Origin: Rhodococcus sp. Leaf247
Lineage (GTDB): Bacteria; Actinomycetota; Actinomycetes; Mycobacteriales; Mycobacteriaceae
Direction of reading: 5' to 3'
DNA length: 64,000 nucleotides
Assembly: GCF_001426185.1 (NCBI RefSeq)
Contig: NZ_LMRP01000003.1
Coordinates: 496,001 to 560,000, forward strand
Positions 27,516 to 36,208 of the stretch are shown piece after piece (position 1 is the stretch's first letter; every line of letters starts with the position of its first letter). Made by a program: the position numbers and the translations under genes. The notes beneath the pieces were generated by a model, which saw only the letters and a list, made by a program, of their open reading frames with translations, was not told the DNA's origin and searched no databases.

Positions 27516-28165
27516 ACGACCGGTAGCCGATGGCCGAGCCAGGTGGAGAGAGTTCCACCGCCGGCCATCGGCATCGTCGTGTGCAGGCCCGATCGCACAT
27601 CACCGGTGGCGTCCGGCAAGGCCGTCGAGGGGCACGTGAGAGTGCTCATCGCCGCCATCGGGGCGAACAGGGCGTCGTGACCGTCGGCTCCCGGCCCGAG
27701 GTCCAGCCGGTGACGGAGCACCGGCGTCGTACCGGTATCGACGTCGAACGTTCCCGTCCATCGCGCGAGGTGTTCGCCGGTGCGGCCGAGCTGCACCCGC
27801 TCGCGAACCACTGCCCGCGACCCCGTCCCGAGGTGCAGACCGACCGTCGAGTGATGCTCGGCCGAACCCGCGACGATGGTCGGCTCCGGGTCGAAGACCA
27901 GGTTTCCACCGTCGTGCACCTCGAGAGACCACCGCGCGTGTGAGACGTCGGTGATGCGTCCAGGGAGGGCCACCGACGCGGCGACGGTGCAGACCTCGAG
28001 TCGGGCACCCGCCTCTACGACGATGCGAACCTCGATCGTGTCCCCACCGAGAGGTGTTGCGGCAGAGCCGATCAGGTGCACCCGATGCGCTCCTGTCCGC
28101 CGCACCGCCAACCCACCGCGGGCCTCGATCCGCGGTGTGCGGGCACGCGACGCCACGATGGTCAC
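27461..28165 (-). CDS. ureD: Urease accessory protein UreD
   Basis: 234 residues from GTG 28165. It forms the UreD-UreF-UreG platform that loads nickel into apo-urease. GGDTIEVRIVVEAGARLEV and VGLHLGTGSRAVVRERVQLG are UreD (UreH) signatures; the sequence is divergent, as is usual for this subunit. Last gene of the ureABCFGD operon, 40 bases after ureG. Its 3' end runs 55 bases into ndh on the opposite strand. Confidence 0.88.
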   Translation of the reverse strand: MTIVASRARTPRIEARGGLAVRRTGAHRVHLIGSAATPLGGDTIEVRIVVEAGARLEVCTVAASVALPGRITDVSHARWSLEVHDGGNLVFDPEPTIVAGSAEHHSTVGLHLGTGSRAVVRERVQLGRTGEHLARWTGTFDVDTGTTPVLRHRLDLGPGADGHDALFAPMAAMSTLTCPSTALPDATGDVRSGLHTTMPMAGGGTLSTWLGHRLPVVQPARLAPADSAEDGSAP

Positions 28166-28205
28166 GACGGACTGCAGCGTCCCGCGGCCGACCGGGGCCG
28201 TCGAC

Positions 28206-28886
28206 TCAGACAGCGACGGCGGCGAGCTGATCTCGCACCCACCTCAGCACGTCGGTCGCGGCCGGATCCTCAGTCAGTGAGATCAACGCGGTCGGCCGCC
28301 CTTCGCGCACTCGGACAGCGTCGTTCTCCATGACCGTGAGATCCGCTCCCACCATCGGAGCCAGATCCGTCTTGTTGATGACCAGCAGATCCGAGTACGT
28401 CACCCCCGGACCGCCCTTGCGGGGCACCTTGTCGCCGCCGGCCACGTCCACCACGAAGATCTGGACGTCGATGAGTCCGGACGAGAACGTCGCGGTGAGG
28501 TTGTCGCCACCCGACTCGACGAGGATGAGATCCAGCGGCGGGTTCGCCTCGATCAAATCGTCGATGGCGTCGAGGTTCGCTGTGATGTCGTCGCGGATAG
28601 CGGTGTGCGGGCATCCCCCGGTCTGCACGGCCGTGATGCGCTGGTCGGGCAGCACCGCGTGACGACGGAGGAAGTCGGCGTCCTCCGTGGTGTAGATGTC
28701 GTTGGTCAGCACCGCGAGAGACAGCTCGTCCCGCAGTTGTCGGCACAGAGCAGCGACGAGCGCCGTCTTGCCGGATCCCACGGGGCCGCCGATGCCGACC
28801 CGCAGAGCCTCGCCGGGTGTGCGAGAACGCTTCGGGCGGTCCAGGTCGTGCGTGTGCGGTTCCCCGTCGATGAGATGCGGAGGCAT
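28206..28886 (-). CDS. ureG: Urease accessory GTPase UreG
   Basis: 226 residues. SIMIBI-class GTPase driving nickel insertion: P-loop [12 protein letters not shown] near residue 33, the metal-binding Cys-Pro-His in [18 protein letters not shown] and the base-recognition motif INKTDLAP. A short His-containing N-terminus ([13 protein letters not shown]) may add metal ligands. 26 bases downstream of ureF. No ureE is present in the operon, as in M. tuberculosis. Confidence 0.95.
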   Translation of the reverse strand: MPPHLIDGEPHTHDLDRPKRSRTPGEALRVGIGGPVGSGKTALVAALCRQLRDELSLAVLTNDIYTTEDADFLRRHAVLPDQRITAVQTGGCPHTAIRDDITANLDAIDDLIEANPPLDLILVESGGDNLTATFSSGLIDVQIFVVDVAGGDKVPRKGGPGVTYSDLLVINKTDLAPMVGADLTVMENDAVRVREGRPTALISLTEDPAATDVLRWVRDQLAAVAV

Positions 28887-28912
28887 CGTGAAGGCTCCTT
28901 CGGTGTTGTCGG

Positions 28913-29593
28913 TCAGGACGCGAACAGTGGTCGTTCACGCTGTACGTGGCGTTCGCCCAGGAAGTCGAGCAGCGGGTCGGACAGGTTCTCCAGTCGAGGG
29001 AGGCCGGCGGTGACCGAGTCGGCGATGCGGTCGCACTCGCTCGCGAGGCCGATGGTGCAGGCCGCCACGGCACCGGGGTCGAGAGCCAGGAGCCGCTGCG
29101 CGGCGATCGCCGCGCCGGTCATCGCGGTGTAGATCTGAACGGACGCGGTCTCCGACGGGGTGGACCCGGTGAGCGCACCGACGACACCGGCGACGACCGG
29201 AAGATGCGGACGACGACCGAGCGTCGACCAGTCGTGATCGGGCCACACGGTCTCGGCGAGTCGGCGCAGTCCCCGTCCCTGGGACCGAGAGGCCGCGCGC
29301 GCGGCGGGAGACGGTGTGCGAGCGTCCGTCTCGTGATCGGCGTCGACCGGGGACAGGATGCCCGCGCAGACGGCCGCCGCGAGGGACGCCGCGACCGCAC
29401 CACTGATTCTCATCCGACGACGCAGGTACGCGTCGAGAGTCACCACGTCGCGCACGAGGCCTTCCGTGATCGCTTCCTCCACTCCACCGGAGTGCACGTG
29501 ACCCCCGATGGGCAACCGGGAGTCGGCGAGGGTGAAGAGCATCGCGAGCCCGGACGGTGCAGACAGTGATGTCCTCGGATCCAGTGTCGTCAT
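28913..29593 (-). CDS. ureF: Urease accessory protein UreF
   Basis: 226 residues; the ATG at 29593 overlaps the ureC stop by one base, and the much longer open frame upstream is antisense noise within ure[21 protein letters not shown] is the UreF N-terminal signature, and [20 protein letters not shown] lies near the C-terminus. It bridges UreD and UreG during nickel loading. The body is all-helical as expected. Confidence 0.9.
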   Translation of the reverse strand: MTTLDPRTSLSAPSGLAMLFTLADSRLPIGGHVHSGGVEEAITEGLVRDVVTLDAYLRRRMRISGAVAASLAAAVCAGILSPVDADHETDARTPSPAARAASRSQGRGLRRLAETVWPDHDWSTLGRRPHLPVVAGVVGALTGSTPSETASVQIYTAMTGAAIAAQRLLALDPGAVAACTIGLASECDRIADSVTAGLPRLENLSDPLLDFLGERHVQRERPLFAS

Positions 29594-31314
29594 CAGAACA
29601 GGAAGTACCGCTGCGCCATCGGCAGTTCGGTCGCCGGCTGCTCGGTCCACACGTCGCCGTCGATACGCACGGTGAACGTGTCGGGATCCACCTCGATGCG
29701 CGGCACCGCGTCGTTGTTCACCATCTGCGCTTTGCCGATGCCGCGGACGTTGCCCACGGGCACCAGACGGCGGGAGACGTCGAGCCGGTTCGCGAGACCG
29801 TCCTCGAGTGCCTGCGGCGCAACGAAGTGCACGGACGTGGCCGCCGCGGCTTTCGGTGTCGCACCGAACATGGGCCGAGGGAGCTCGGGCTGAGGTGTGG
29901 GGATGGACGCGTTCGCGTCGCCCATCGTCGCCCAGGCGATCATGCCGCCCTTGATCACCATGTGCGGACGGACACCGAAGAATGCCGGTTCCCACAACAC
30001 CAGGTCGGCCAGCTTGCCGGGTTCGATCGAACCGACCTCGGCATCGAGACCGTGCGCCACGGCGGGGCAGATCGTGTACTTGGCGACGTACCGCATGGCG
30101 CGGTTGTTGTCTGCGCGATAATCGCCGGCAAGGAAGCCGCGGCGCTTCTTCATCACGTGCGCGGTCTGCCACGTCCGCAGGACGACCTCCCCGATCCGGC
30201 CCATGGCCTGGGAATCGCTCCCGATCATGGAGATCGCTCCCATGTCGTGCAGCAGGTCCTCGGCGGCGATCGTCGACGGTCGGATCCGACTTTCCGCGAA
30301 CGCGAGATCCTCCGGAATCGACGGACTGAGGTGGTGGCACACCATCAGCATGTCGAGGTGCTCGTCGAGAGTGTTGACCGTGTGCGGCCGAGTGGGATTG
30401 GTGGAACTGGGGAGTACGTGGGGCTGCGAGGCGACCGTGATGATGTCGGGTGCGTGACCGCCTCCGGCTCCCTCCGTGTGATACGAGTGGATTCCTCGAC
30501 CGGCGATCGCACCGAGCGTGTCCTCGACGAAACCGGCCTCGTTGAGGGTGTCCGAATGGAGTGCGGCCTGCACGCCCGCCTGATCACACACCGTCAGGCA
30601 GGCGTCGATGGCGGCAGGTGTCGATCCCCAGTCCTCGTGCAGCTTGAACCCCGAGGCGCCGGCGCGTAACTGCTCCCACATCGCATCGGGTGAGACCGTG
30701 TTGCCCTTGCCCAGCAGCGCCACGTTCATCGGCCATCCGTCGAGAGCCTCGAGCATGCGTGCGAGGTGCCATGCGCCCGGAGTGACCGTGGTGGCCTTCG
30801 TCCCCTCGGCGGGACCGGTGCCGCCGGCGATGATCGTGGTGATGCCTCCGCCGAGCGCTTCCTCCATCAACTGCGGTGCGATCAGGTGCACATGGCAGTC
30901 GATGGCTCCGGCGGTGAGAATCCTGCCGTTGCCGGCGATGATCTCGGTGGAGGGTCCGATGACGAGGTCCGGATGCACCCCGGACATCGTGTCGGGATTG
31001 CCCGCCTTGCCCAGCGCGACGATACGGCCGTCGCGGATACCGACGTCGGCCTTGATGATTCCCCAGTGGTCGAGCACGACCACGCCCGTGATGATCGTGT
31101 CCGGCGCGCCGTCGGCACGGGTGGCGCGGGACTGACCCATCGACTCGCGGATCACCTTGCCGCCGCCGAAGACGGCTTCGTCACCGGCGAGACCCGGCCC
31201 GCCGCAACGGTCCTCGGTGATCTCGACGACGAGATCGGTGTCCGCCAACCGGATTCGATCGCCGGTGGTGGGCCCGTAGAGCTGCGCGTACCGCGATCGG
31301 TCGAGAAAGGACAT
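29593..31314 (-). CDS. ureC: Urease alpha subunit UreC
   Basis: 573 residues, full length. Catalytic subunit hydrolysing urea to ammonia and carbamate. Nickel ligands: His141 and His143 in DCHVHL, carbamylated Lys224 in GFKLHEDWG, and the Asp in GSDSQAMGR; the flap has MVCHHLS with the usual Cys and His. All expected residues are present. Order ureA-ureB-ureC with overlapping junctions on both sides. Confidence 0.97.
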   Translation of the reverse strand: MSFLDRSRYAQLYGPTTGDRIRLADTDLVVEITEDRCGGPGLAGDEAVFGGGKVIRESMGQSRATRADGAPDTIITGVVVLDHWGIIKADVGIRDGRIVALGKAGNPDTMSGVHPDLVIGPSTEIIAGNGRILTAGAIDCHVHLIAPQLMEEALGGGITTIIAGGTGPAEGTKATTVTPGAWHLARMLEALDGWPMNVALLGKGNTVSPDAMWEQLRAGASGFKLHEDWGSTPAAIDACLTVCDQAGVQAALHSDTLNEAGFVEDTLGAIAGRGIHSYHTEGAGGGHAPDIITVASQPHVLPSSTNPTRPHTVNTLDEHLDMLMVCHHLSPSIPEDLAFAESRIRPSTIAAEDLLHDMGAISMIGSDSQAMGRIGEVVLRTWQTAHVMKKRRGFLAGDYRADNNRAMRYVAKYTICPAVAHGLDAEVGSIEPGKLADLVLWEPAFFGVRPHMVIKGGMIAWATMGDANASIPTPQPELPRPMFGATPKAAAATSVHFVAPQALEDGLANRLDVSRRLVPVGNVRGIGKAQMVNNDAVPRIEVDPDTFTVRIDGDVWTEQPATELPMAQRYFLF

Positions 31315-31676
31315 CAGAGTCCGCCCGTCTCGACAGCATCCAGCCGACCGGGGGGTGTCAGGGAGATTCCATACACCTCACGGGATCCGCCGATGTCGAC
31401 GGCGGTCACGCGATGCGCGATACCCGGTTCGAAACGCACGGCCGTTCCCGCAGGGATGTCGAGCCGCTTGCCGTGTGCCGCTTCGCGGTCGAACGTCAAG
31501 GCGGCGTTCGACTGCGGCAAGTGCACGTGGCTGCCGACCTGCACGGGACGGTCGCCGTCGTTGACCACGTCCAGCGTGACGGTTGCCCGGCCGGCATTGA
31601 GTTCGATGACACCGTCCTCGACGAGGATCTCACCCGGAACGATTCTGCCGTCATCCATGCGCTCGGCGCCCTTCAT
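31314..31676 (-). CDS. ureB: Urease beta subunit UreB
   Basis: 120 residues, normal for a separate beta subunit. [38 protein letters not shown] and GTAVRFEPG are typical. The start overlaps ureA by four bases (ATGA) and the stop shares a base with the ureC start, giving fully coupled translation of the three structural genes. Confidence 0.95.
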   Translation of the reverse strand: MKGAERMDDGRIVPGEILVEDGVIELNAGRATVTLDVVNDGDRPVQVGSHVHLPQSNAALTFDREAAHGKRLDIPAGTAVRFEPGIAHRVTAVDIGGSREVYGISLTPPGRLDAVETGGL

Positions 31677-31975
31677 GAAATGGGATCGTGGACGGTGATG
31701 AGCTTGGTGCCGTCGGGGAAGGTCGCCTCGACCTGCACCTCGGGCAGCATCTCCGGGATGCCGTCCATGACGTCCTCCCGGGTGAGCACCTCGCGTCCCG
31801 ACGACATCAGTTCGGCGACGGTCCGCCCGTCACGTGCACCTTCGAGGAGGTGATCGGTGATGACGGCGATCGCTTCGGGGTGATTGAGCCGCAGACCGCG
31901 CTGACGTCGCCGACGCGCGAGTTCGGCGGCGTAACTGAGCAGCAGTCGCTCCTGCTCGTGCGGCGACAGTCTCAT
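31673..31975 (-). CDS. ureA: Urease gamma subunit UreA
   Basis: 100 residues, the standard size. [20 protein letters not shown] at the N-terminus and [20 protein letters not shown] in the middle are diagnostic. First structural gene of the urease operon, 108 bases downstream of the thioesterase gene on the same strand, so the promoter may lie before the thioesterase. Confidence 0.95.
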   Translation of the reverse strand: MRLSPHEQERLLLSYAAELARRRRQRGLRLNHPEAIAVITDHLLEGARDGRTVAELMSSGREVLTREDVMDGIPEMLPEVQVEATFPDGTKLITVHDPIS

Positions 31976-32083
31976 GCCTCGACCCTGCTCACTGGTGTGA
32001 CGTCCTTTCGGGAATGCGACTGCGGCTCCGCAATGCTGGCACGCGGCGGGGCATCGCGCACGGCAGGCGGGAATCGCCCGGGT

Positions 32084-32518
32084 TCAGGCTCCGCCGATGG
32101 CCGCGGTGTCCTCGATGTTCTGCAGCCGCACCTGACCGCGTGCGATCAGCCGGTCCGACTCGTCGGTGATCGTGACCGTCCAGATCTGCTGTGTGCGTCC
32201 GCGGTGCACCGGAACCGCTTCCGCGGTGAGGACTCCGGCGCGAGCTGCGCGGATGAAGTCGGTGGTGTTGTTCACTCCCACCACGTGGCCGCGGCCGCCG
32301 AGCCACAATGCTGCAGCGGTGCTGGCGACGGATTCGATGACGGAACAGTGCACTCCCCCGTGCACGATGCCGAACGGCTGCAGCAGCTCGTCGCGGACCG
32401 TCCACCGCGCGGTGACGCGATCGGGTTCGAGATCGTGGAACTCGAGCCCGATGAGCTTGCCGAAACCGGTGTCGAGCTGCGCTCTCATGTCGTCCAGGGA
32501 CGTCGTGGGTTCGGTCAT
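32084..32518 (-). CDS. PaaI-type hotdog-fold thioesterase
   Basis: 144 residues from the ATG at 32518. FGIVHGGVHCSVIESVAS contains the HGG motif and the catalytic acid region of the PaaI/4HBT hotdog family; GVNNTTDFIRAARAG is also typical. It hydrolyses an acyl-CoA of unknown identity. It corresponds by position to Rv1847, which precedes ureA in M. tuberculosis. A strong terminator hairpin lies 67 bases upstream of its start. Confidence 0.87.
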   Translation of the reverse strand: MTEPTTSLDDMRAQLDTGFGKLIGLEFHDLEPDRVTARWTVRDELLQPFGIVHGGVHCSVIESVASTAAALWLGGRGHVVGVNNTTDFIRAARAGVLTAEAVPVHRGRTQQIWTVTITDESDRLIARGQVRLQNIEDTAAIGGA

Positions 32519-32584
32519 CGGGAGACTCCTCGTGGCTGCCGGGATGGGAGTCCCAGTGAACCAACAGGGTCCGACCGAAAAGTC

Positions 32585-32616
32585 GGCGGGCCTCGCAGTG
32601 GTGTGCGAGGCCCGCC
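32585..32616 (-). terminator. Strong intrinsic terminator or attenuator
   Basis: A perfect 13-bp GC-rich stem (32585-32597 with 32604-32616, 6-base loop) is followed on the minus strand by GACTTTTCGG, one of the few T-containing tails in this window. It ends transcription arriving from the siderophore gene at 32723-33445 and stands directly before the thioesterase-urease operon. Confidence 0.85.
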
Positions 32617-32651
32617 GGGGCACGGATGCCGGTGTCGCTGCAGCCCTCAGG

Positions 32652-32702
32652 TCACCGGCACGGTCCGAAGTCGATGTGTGCTCGTCGGCACGGATTCAGC
32701 AT
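32652..32702 (-). CDS. Candidate 16-residue leader peptide
   Basis: The minus-strand ATG at 32702 opens a 16-codon frame reading MLNPCRRAHIDFGPCR, then stop. It resembles the short actinobacterial leader peptides with an R-R-x-H-I-D-[LF] core and a Cys-Arg end that precede sulfur-metabolism genes, though the segment between the core and the Cys is shorter. No clear ribosome site is visible, and CCTATA overlaps the ATG, so transcription could also start inside the ORF. It sits between an IdeR-like box and the terminator. Confidence 0.35.
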   Translation of the reverse strand: MLNPCRRAHIDFGPCR

Positions 32703-32721
32703 ATAGGACAGGCTTGCCTAA
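32703..32721 (-). promoter_or_regulatory. Putative IdeR iron box
   Basis: Matches 14 of 19 positions of the IdeR consensus; the minus-strand half TTAGGCAAGCCT is intact while the other half is degraded. It starts one base after the stop of the siderophore-use gene and immediately precedes the leader-like ORF, so it could control a transcript running into the terminator and the thioesterase gene. Confidence 0.45.
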
Positions 32722-32722
32722 G

Positions 32723-33445
32723 TCACGGGTATCGACGACGGCGGACCTGCCACCCGGCGCCGGCCAGGGCGTCGAGAAGCATCTGGCCGCGTCGCCATCC
32801 CGCCTCCTGGTCGTGGTCGGTACCCAGCATCGGAACCCGCGCGGATGCACCCAGTACGGAGTCTCCGACGATGCGCCCCAGCCCGGTTCTGTCGATCGGT
32901 CCGAGCGTCGACAGTCCCTGAGCGGCGACGTCCAGCGATCGGGACGCGCGATGCGCGATCCAGGCTGCGAGAGCCTCGTCGCACGGCAGACCCACCGTGC
33001 CGCTACTTCGCCCGACCGACGCCGACGACACCGAGCGCAACGTGGTGTCGCGAACTCCCGCCCAGTCGACGCAGACGTCGCTGTCCAGATGGATCCACAG
33101 GTTCTCGGGGCCCGGGTCCCAGGACCGAGCGCACGCGACGAACGCTGCAGCGGAGCGTCCGACGACGGCGTGGACCAGCGCCGCCGACACCTGCTCGATC
33201 GCCCGATGTGGATCGGGGTGGTCGAGCAGGGCACGCCCGTGCAGTGCGGCGAAGCGGCCCGACTCGCATCCGGTGGCGAAGGACCACCACCGACGTTTGC
33301 TCTGTTCTGCCATGTCGGCGACCGCGTAGACGCGAGGAGCGTTCGCATCGAGGTGGCGGAGCGTGGTCATCGTGCGACGGAACTCGGCACCGACGGTCGC
33401 TCGGCGGTCCGGTGGCGAGACGACGATGTCGGCGAGAACTGTCAT
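32723..33445 (-). CDS. Siderophore-utilisation protein, FhuF/ferric-reductase-like, lacking the Fe-S cysteines
   Basis: 240 residues from the ATG at 33445. The sequence pattern (SWDPGPENLWIHLDSDVCVD, LPCDEALAAWIAH, and the C-terminal GDSVLGASARVPML) is like the FhuF-type ferric reductases that follow actinobacterial siderophore transporters. Those usually end with a Cys-Cys...Cys-x-x-Cys motif for a 2Fe-2S cluster; here the protein ends in VRRRRYP with no such cysteines. It is divergent from the permease genes across a region with two iron boxes, supporting a role in iron release, but the lost motif leaves the activity uncertain. Confidence 0.6.
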   Translation of the reverse strand: MTVLADIVVSPPDRRATVGAEFRRTMTTLRHLDANAPRVYAVADMAEQSKRRWWSFATGCESGRFAALHGRALLDHPDPHRAIEQVSAALVHAVVGRSAAAFVACARSWDPGPENLWIHLDSDVCVDWAGVRDTTLRSVSSASVGRSSGTVGLPCDEALAAWIAHRASRSLDVAAQGLSTLGPIDRTGLGRIVGDSVLGASARVPMLGTDHDQEAGWRRGQMLLDALAGAGWQVRRRRYP

Positions 33446-33488
33446 CGGTGTGCGCTCCTCATGATCGGACGGGACGGCGTTGCGCCAT

Positions 33489-33507
33489 AAGGTAAGCCTA
33501 ACCAATA
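33489..33507. promoter_or_regulatory. IdeR/DtxR iron box 1 of the siderophore uptake cluster
   Basis: 15 of 19 positions match the IdeR consensus, with core AGGTAAGCCTAACC. It lies 44 bases upstream of the FhuF-like gene in the region shared with the divergent permease operon. Confidence 0.78.
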
Positions 33508-33564
33508 CTCGACGTGCAACCGGTTGTGGTGCGCGTCACCGACCGACCCTGCGTACGCAAGTGC

Positions 33565-33583
33565 TTAGGATTGCGTAACCTTC
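33565..33583. promoter_or_regulatory. Second, weaker IdeR iron box
   Basis: 14 of 19 positions match the consensus (TTAGGAT...TAACCT halves). It is 58 bases downstream of the end of box 1 and 46 bases upstream of the permease GTG at 33630, so each divergent promoter has its own box. Confidence 0.5.
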
Positions 33584-33594
33584 CAAGGAGAGAC

Positions 33595-33633
33595 GTGAAG
33601 AGAACGACGTTCGACGGGAGGGATTCAGCGTGA
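33595..33633 (+). CDS. 12-residue upstream ORF coupled to the permease start
   Basis: GTG 33595 follows a strong AAGGAG and opens a 12-codon frame (MKRTTFDGRDSA) whose TGA overlaps the permease GTG at 33630. The first ribosome site on this transcript therefore belongs to the short ORF, and ribosomes ending on it are placed on the permease start. It may tune expression; the peptide itself is unlikely to have a function. Confidence 0.35.
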   Translation: MKRTTFDGRDSA

Positions 33634-35120
33634 GTGACACTGCACCCCTCGCGCACGCTCCCGACTCGGGTGCACTCCCGGAACCCGCGGATACCGTCCG
33701 CGCGGACCGCGACTACTCCACGCTCGACGAGACCCGCCAGGCACCCAGCGCCGCGTCGGTCGTCGCGGCAACTGCCGTGGACATCGCCCTCCCCCTCCTT
33801 CCTCTCGCCATCGGTGCGGTGATCGTGCGATCGCTGGCCGACGACAACGGCGGCGGCCAGGTCGACCGCGTCGTCTTCGCCGCCATCTCCGTTCTCGCCG
33901 CCGTCGCAGTCCTGGTGTGGAATCGCGGGGTTCGCGACGGGCGTGCCGGTCAGAGCGTCGGTAAGTCGTTGTTCGCGCTGATTCTGCGGACCAGCGACGG
34001 CAACGCCACCGGTGTACGCGCAGCACTGGGACACCGGCCGCGCTCGCGCATCACCACCGTCCGACTGTCCGTGGCGGTCGCCGACGGCTTCCGACCGATC
34101 GAGCAGGACACGTCGTCGGCCGCGGCGCGCCGGCGCCGGACGACCGGACTGATCATCCTTGCCGCGGCGCTGGTCCTGGTCGCCCTGATGAGCATCGCGG
34201 TCGGTGCGCGACCTCTCACCTTCGCCGAGATCTTCCATGCGCTGTTCTCTGCCACCGGAACCGACACGGACGTGATCGTGCGGTCCTTGCGACTTCCGCG
34301 CACCGTTCTCGGACTGGTCGTCGGCATCGCGCTCGGCGTCGCGGGTGCGTTGATCCAAGGACACACCCGTAACCCGCTTGCCGACGCCGGCCTGCTGGGA
34401 CTGAACGCGGGCGCCGCGTTCTTCGTCGTCATCGCGATCTTCCTGTTCGGCATCACGTCCCCGAGCGGATACCTGTGGTTCGCGTTCGCCGGTGCGGCGG
34501 CCGCGAGCGTCGTCGTGTTCGGCACGGCCTCGCTCGGCGGAGCTCGCGCCAACCCTCTGTCTCTCGCGCTGGCGGGCGCGGCCATCGCGTTCTTCCTCCA
34601 GGCCATGACCAATGCCGTCGTCCTGCTGGATCAGACCACGCTGGACAGCTACCGCTTCTGGGTCGTCGGATCGGTGGCCGGACGAGGACTCGACATCTTC
34701 TGGACCGTGCTGCCGTTCATCGTCGTCGGCCTGATCATCGCGGTCGCCGGTACTCCCGCCCTGAACACCATCAGCCTCGGAGACGACGTCGCGCGGTCGC
34801 TGGGCACCAACATCACGCTCACTCGAGTCGTCGGCATCGTCGCGATCACGTTGCTCACCGGTGCTGCCACGGCCGCCTGCGGTCCCATCGCCTTCGTCGG
34901 ACTGGTGGTCCCGCACGTGGCGCGAGCGATCACCGGACCCGACTACCGCTGGCTGCTGCCGTTCGCCGGCGCCCTCGGCGGAGTGCTTCTCGTCCTCGCG
35001 GACGTCATCGGCCGGGTTCTGGTGCGGCCCGGCGAGCTGCAGGTGGGCATCGTGCTCGCCCTGGTCGGAGCACCCTTCTTCATCGCCCTGGTGCGCCGCA
35101 GAACGCTGGTCTCGCTGTGA
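33630..35120 (+). CDS. FecCD-family siderophore permease with N-terminal RDD domain
   Basis: 496 residues from GTG 33630 with GGGAGG upstream. Residues about 40-140 look like an RDD membrane domain (DIALPLLPLAIGAVIV, then WNRGVRDGRAGQSVGKSLF), and from about residue 170 a complete FecCD/BtuC permease follows (LRLPRTVLGLVVGIALGVAG, GHTRNPLADAGLLGLNAGA, ACGPIAFVGLVVPHVAR). FecCD proteins are normally about 330-350 residues, so the first 150 are an added domain. The permease should form the membrane channel with the next gene and the ATPase. Its stop overlaps the next GTG (GTGA). Confidence 0.9.
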   Translation: MSDTAPLAHAPDSGALPEPADTVRADRDYSTLDETRQAPSAASVVAATAVDIALPLLPLAIGAVIVRSLADDNGGGQVDRVVFAAISVLAAVAVLVWNRGVRDGRAGQSVGKSLFALILRTSDGNATGVRAALGHRPRSRITTVRLSVAVADGFRPIEQDTSSAAARRRRTTGLIILAAALVLVALMSIAVGARPLTFAEIFHALFSATGTDTDVIVRSLRLPRTVLGLVVGIALGVAGALIQGHTRNPLADAGLLGLNAGAAFFVVIAIFLFGITSPSGYLWFAFAGAAAASVVVFGTASLGGARANPLSLALAGAAIAFFLQAMTNAVVLLDQTTLDSYRFWVVGSVAGRGLDIFWTVLPFIVVGLIIAVAGTPALNTISLGDDVARSLGTNITLTRVVGIVAITLLTGAATAACGPIAFVGLVVPHVARAITGPDYRWLLPFAGALGGVLLVLADVIGRVLVRPGELQVGIVLALVGAPFFIALVRRRTLVSL

Positions 35121-36208
35121 CCCGCGCTCTGGAAGCCGACGTCACGTCGTCGGCGGTGGCAGGCAGGCCCGCGTTCCGGCTGGGCCCTCTCTCGACGGTG
35201 CGTCGACCGGCCCGGGTGATCGTCGCGATCGCTCTCGCGGCAGCACTGTTCCTGGTGTTCTGCCTGAACGTCGGGCGCGGCGACTACCCACTGTCCATCC
35301 CGGACGTCGTCCAGGTCCTGCTCGGTGGAGGTAGCCGGATCGAGCGCTTCGTCGTCATGGATCTGCGACTCCCCCGCGCGCTCACCGGCGTGCTCGTCGG
35401 GGCGGCACTGGCGGTGTCGGGCGCTCTCATGCAGTCGATCACCCGCAACGTCCTGGCCAGTCCCGACATCCTCGGCATCACCTCCGGCGCGAGTGTCGCG
35501 GCGATCTCGCTGATCGTGCTGTCGGGAACCAGCACCGCCGTGGGAGTGTTCGCGACGCTCGGTCTCACGATCGCCGCTCTCGTCGGCGGACTGCTCACTG
35601 CCGCGGCCGTCTATCTGCTCTCATGGCGCGGCGGCGTGCAGGGAATGCGGCTGGTGTTGGTAGGCATCGCCGTGAACGCCATGATGGTGGCGCTCATCGG
35701 ATGGATGCTGGTCAACGCCGACATCACCGATGTCACCCGCGCTCAGCTCTGGCTCACCGGCACGCTGTCCGGCGCGACGTGGTCTCAGGTCTGGCCCGTC
35801 ACGGCGGCGGTCGTCGTCCTCGGCGCCGCGTCGGTCGGTATGTCCTTCCGACTCACCGCGATGCGACTCGGCCCGGACACCGCCCGGTCGCTGGGCGTGA
35901 ACGTCCAGAAGTCGCAGGCCGTGCTGCTCGTCATCTCCGTTGCATTGGCCGCCATCGCGACGAGCGTCGCAGGCCCCATCGGCTTCGTCGCGCTCGCCGC
36001 GCCGCAGATCGCAGTGCGACTGACTCGGTCGGCAGAGCCGCCCCTGATCGCGTCGGCACTGACCGGGGCGCTGGTCGTGGTGGGCGCCGACCTGGTGGCG
36101 CGGACCGTGCTTCCCGTGGAACTGCCCGTCGGCATCGTCACTTCCGTCATGGGCGGACCCTTCCTGCTTTACCTGCTCGTTCGAGTCAACCGAAAGGCGA
36201 CGATATGA
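35117..36208 (+). CDS. FecCD-family siderophore ABC transporter permease
   Basis: 363 residues from GTG 35117, overlapping the previous stop by four bases. DLRLPRALTGVLVGAALAVS, SITRNVLASPDILGITSGAS and VAGPIGFVALAAPQIAVRLT are the ordered FecCD motifs around eight to ten transmembrane helices. It pairs with the RDD-fused permease. The stop overlaps the ATPase start (ATGA). Confidence 0.93.
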   Translation: MTRALEADVTSSAVAGRPAFRLGPLSTVRRPARVIVAIALAAALFLVFCLNVGRGDYPLSIPDVVQVLLGGGSRIERFVVMDLRLPRALTGVLVGAALAVSGALMQSITRNVLASPDILGITSGASVAAISLIVLSGTSTAVGVFATLGLTIAALVGGLLTAAAVYLLSWRGGVQGMRLVLVGIAVNAMMVALIGWMLVNADITDVTRAQLWLTGTLSGATWSQVWPVTAAVVVLGAASVGMSFRLTAMRLGPDTARSLGVNVQKSQAVLLVISVALAAIATSVAGPIGFVALAAPQIAVRLTRSAEPPLIASALTGALVVVGADLVARTVLPVELPVGIVTSVMGGPFLLYLLVRVNRKATI

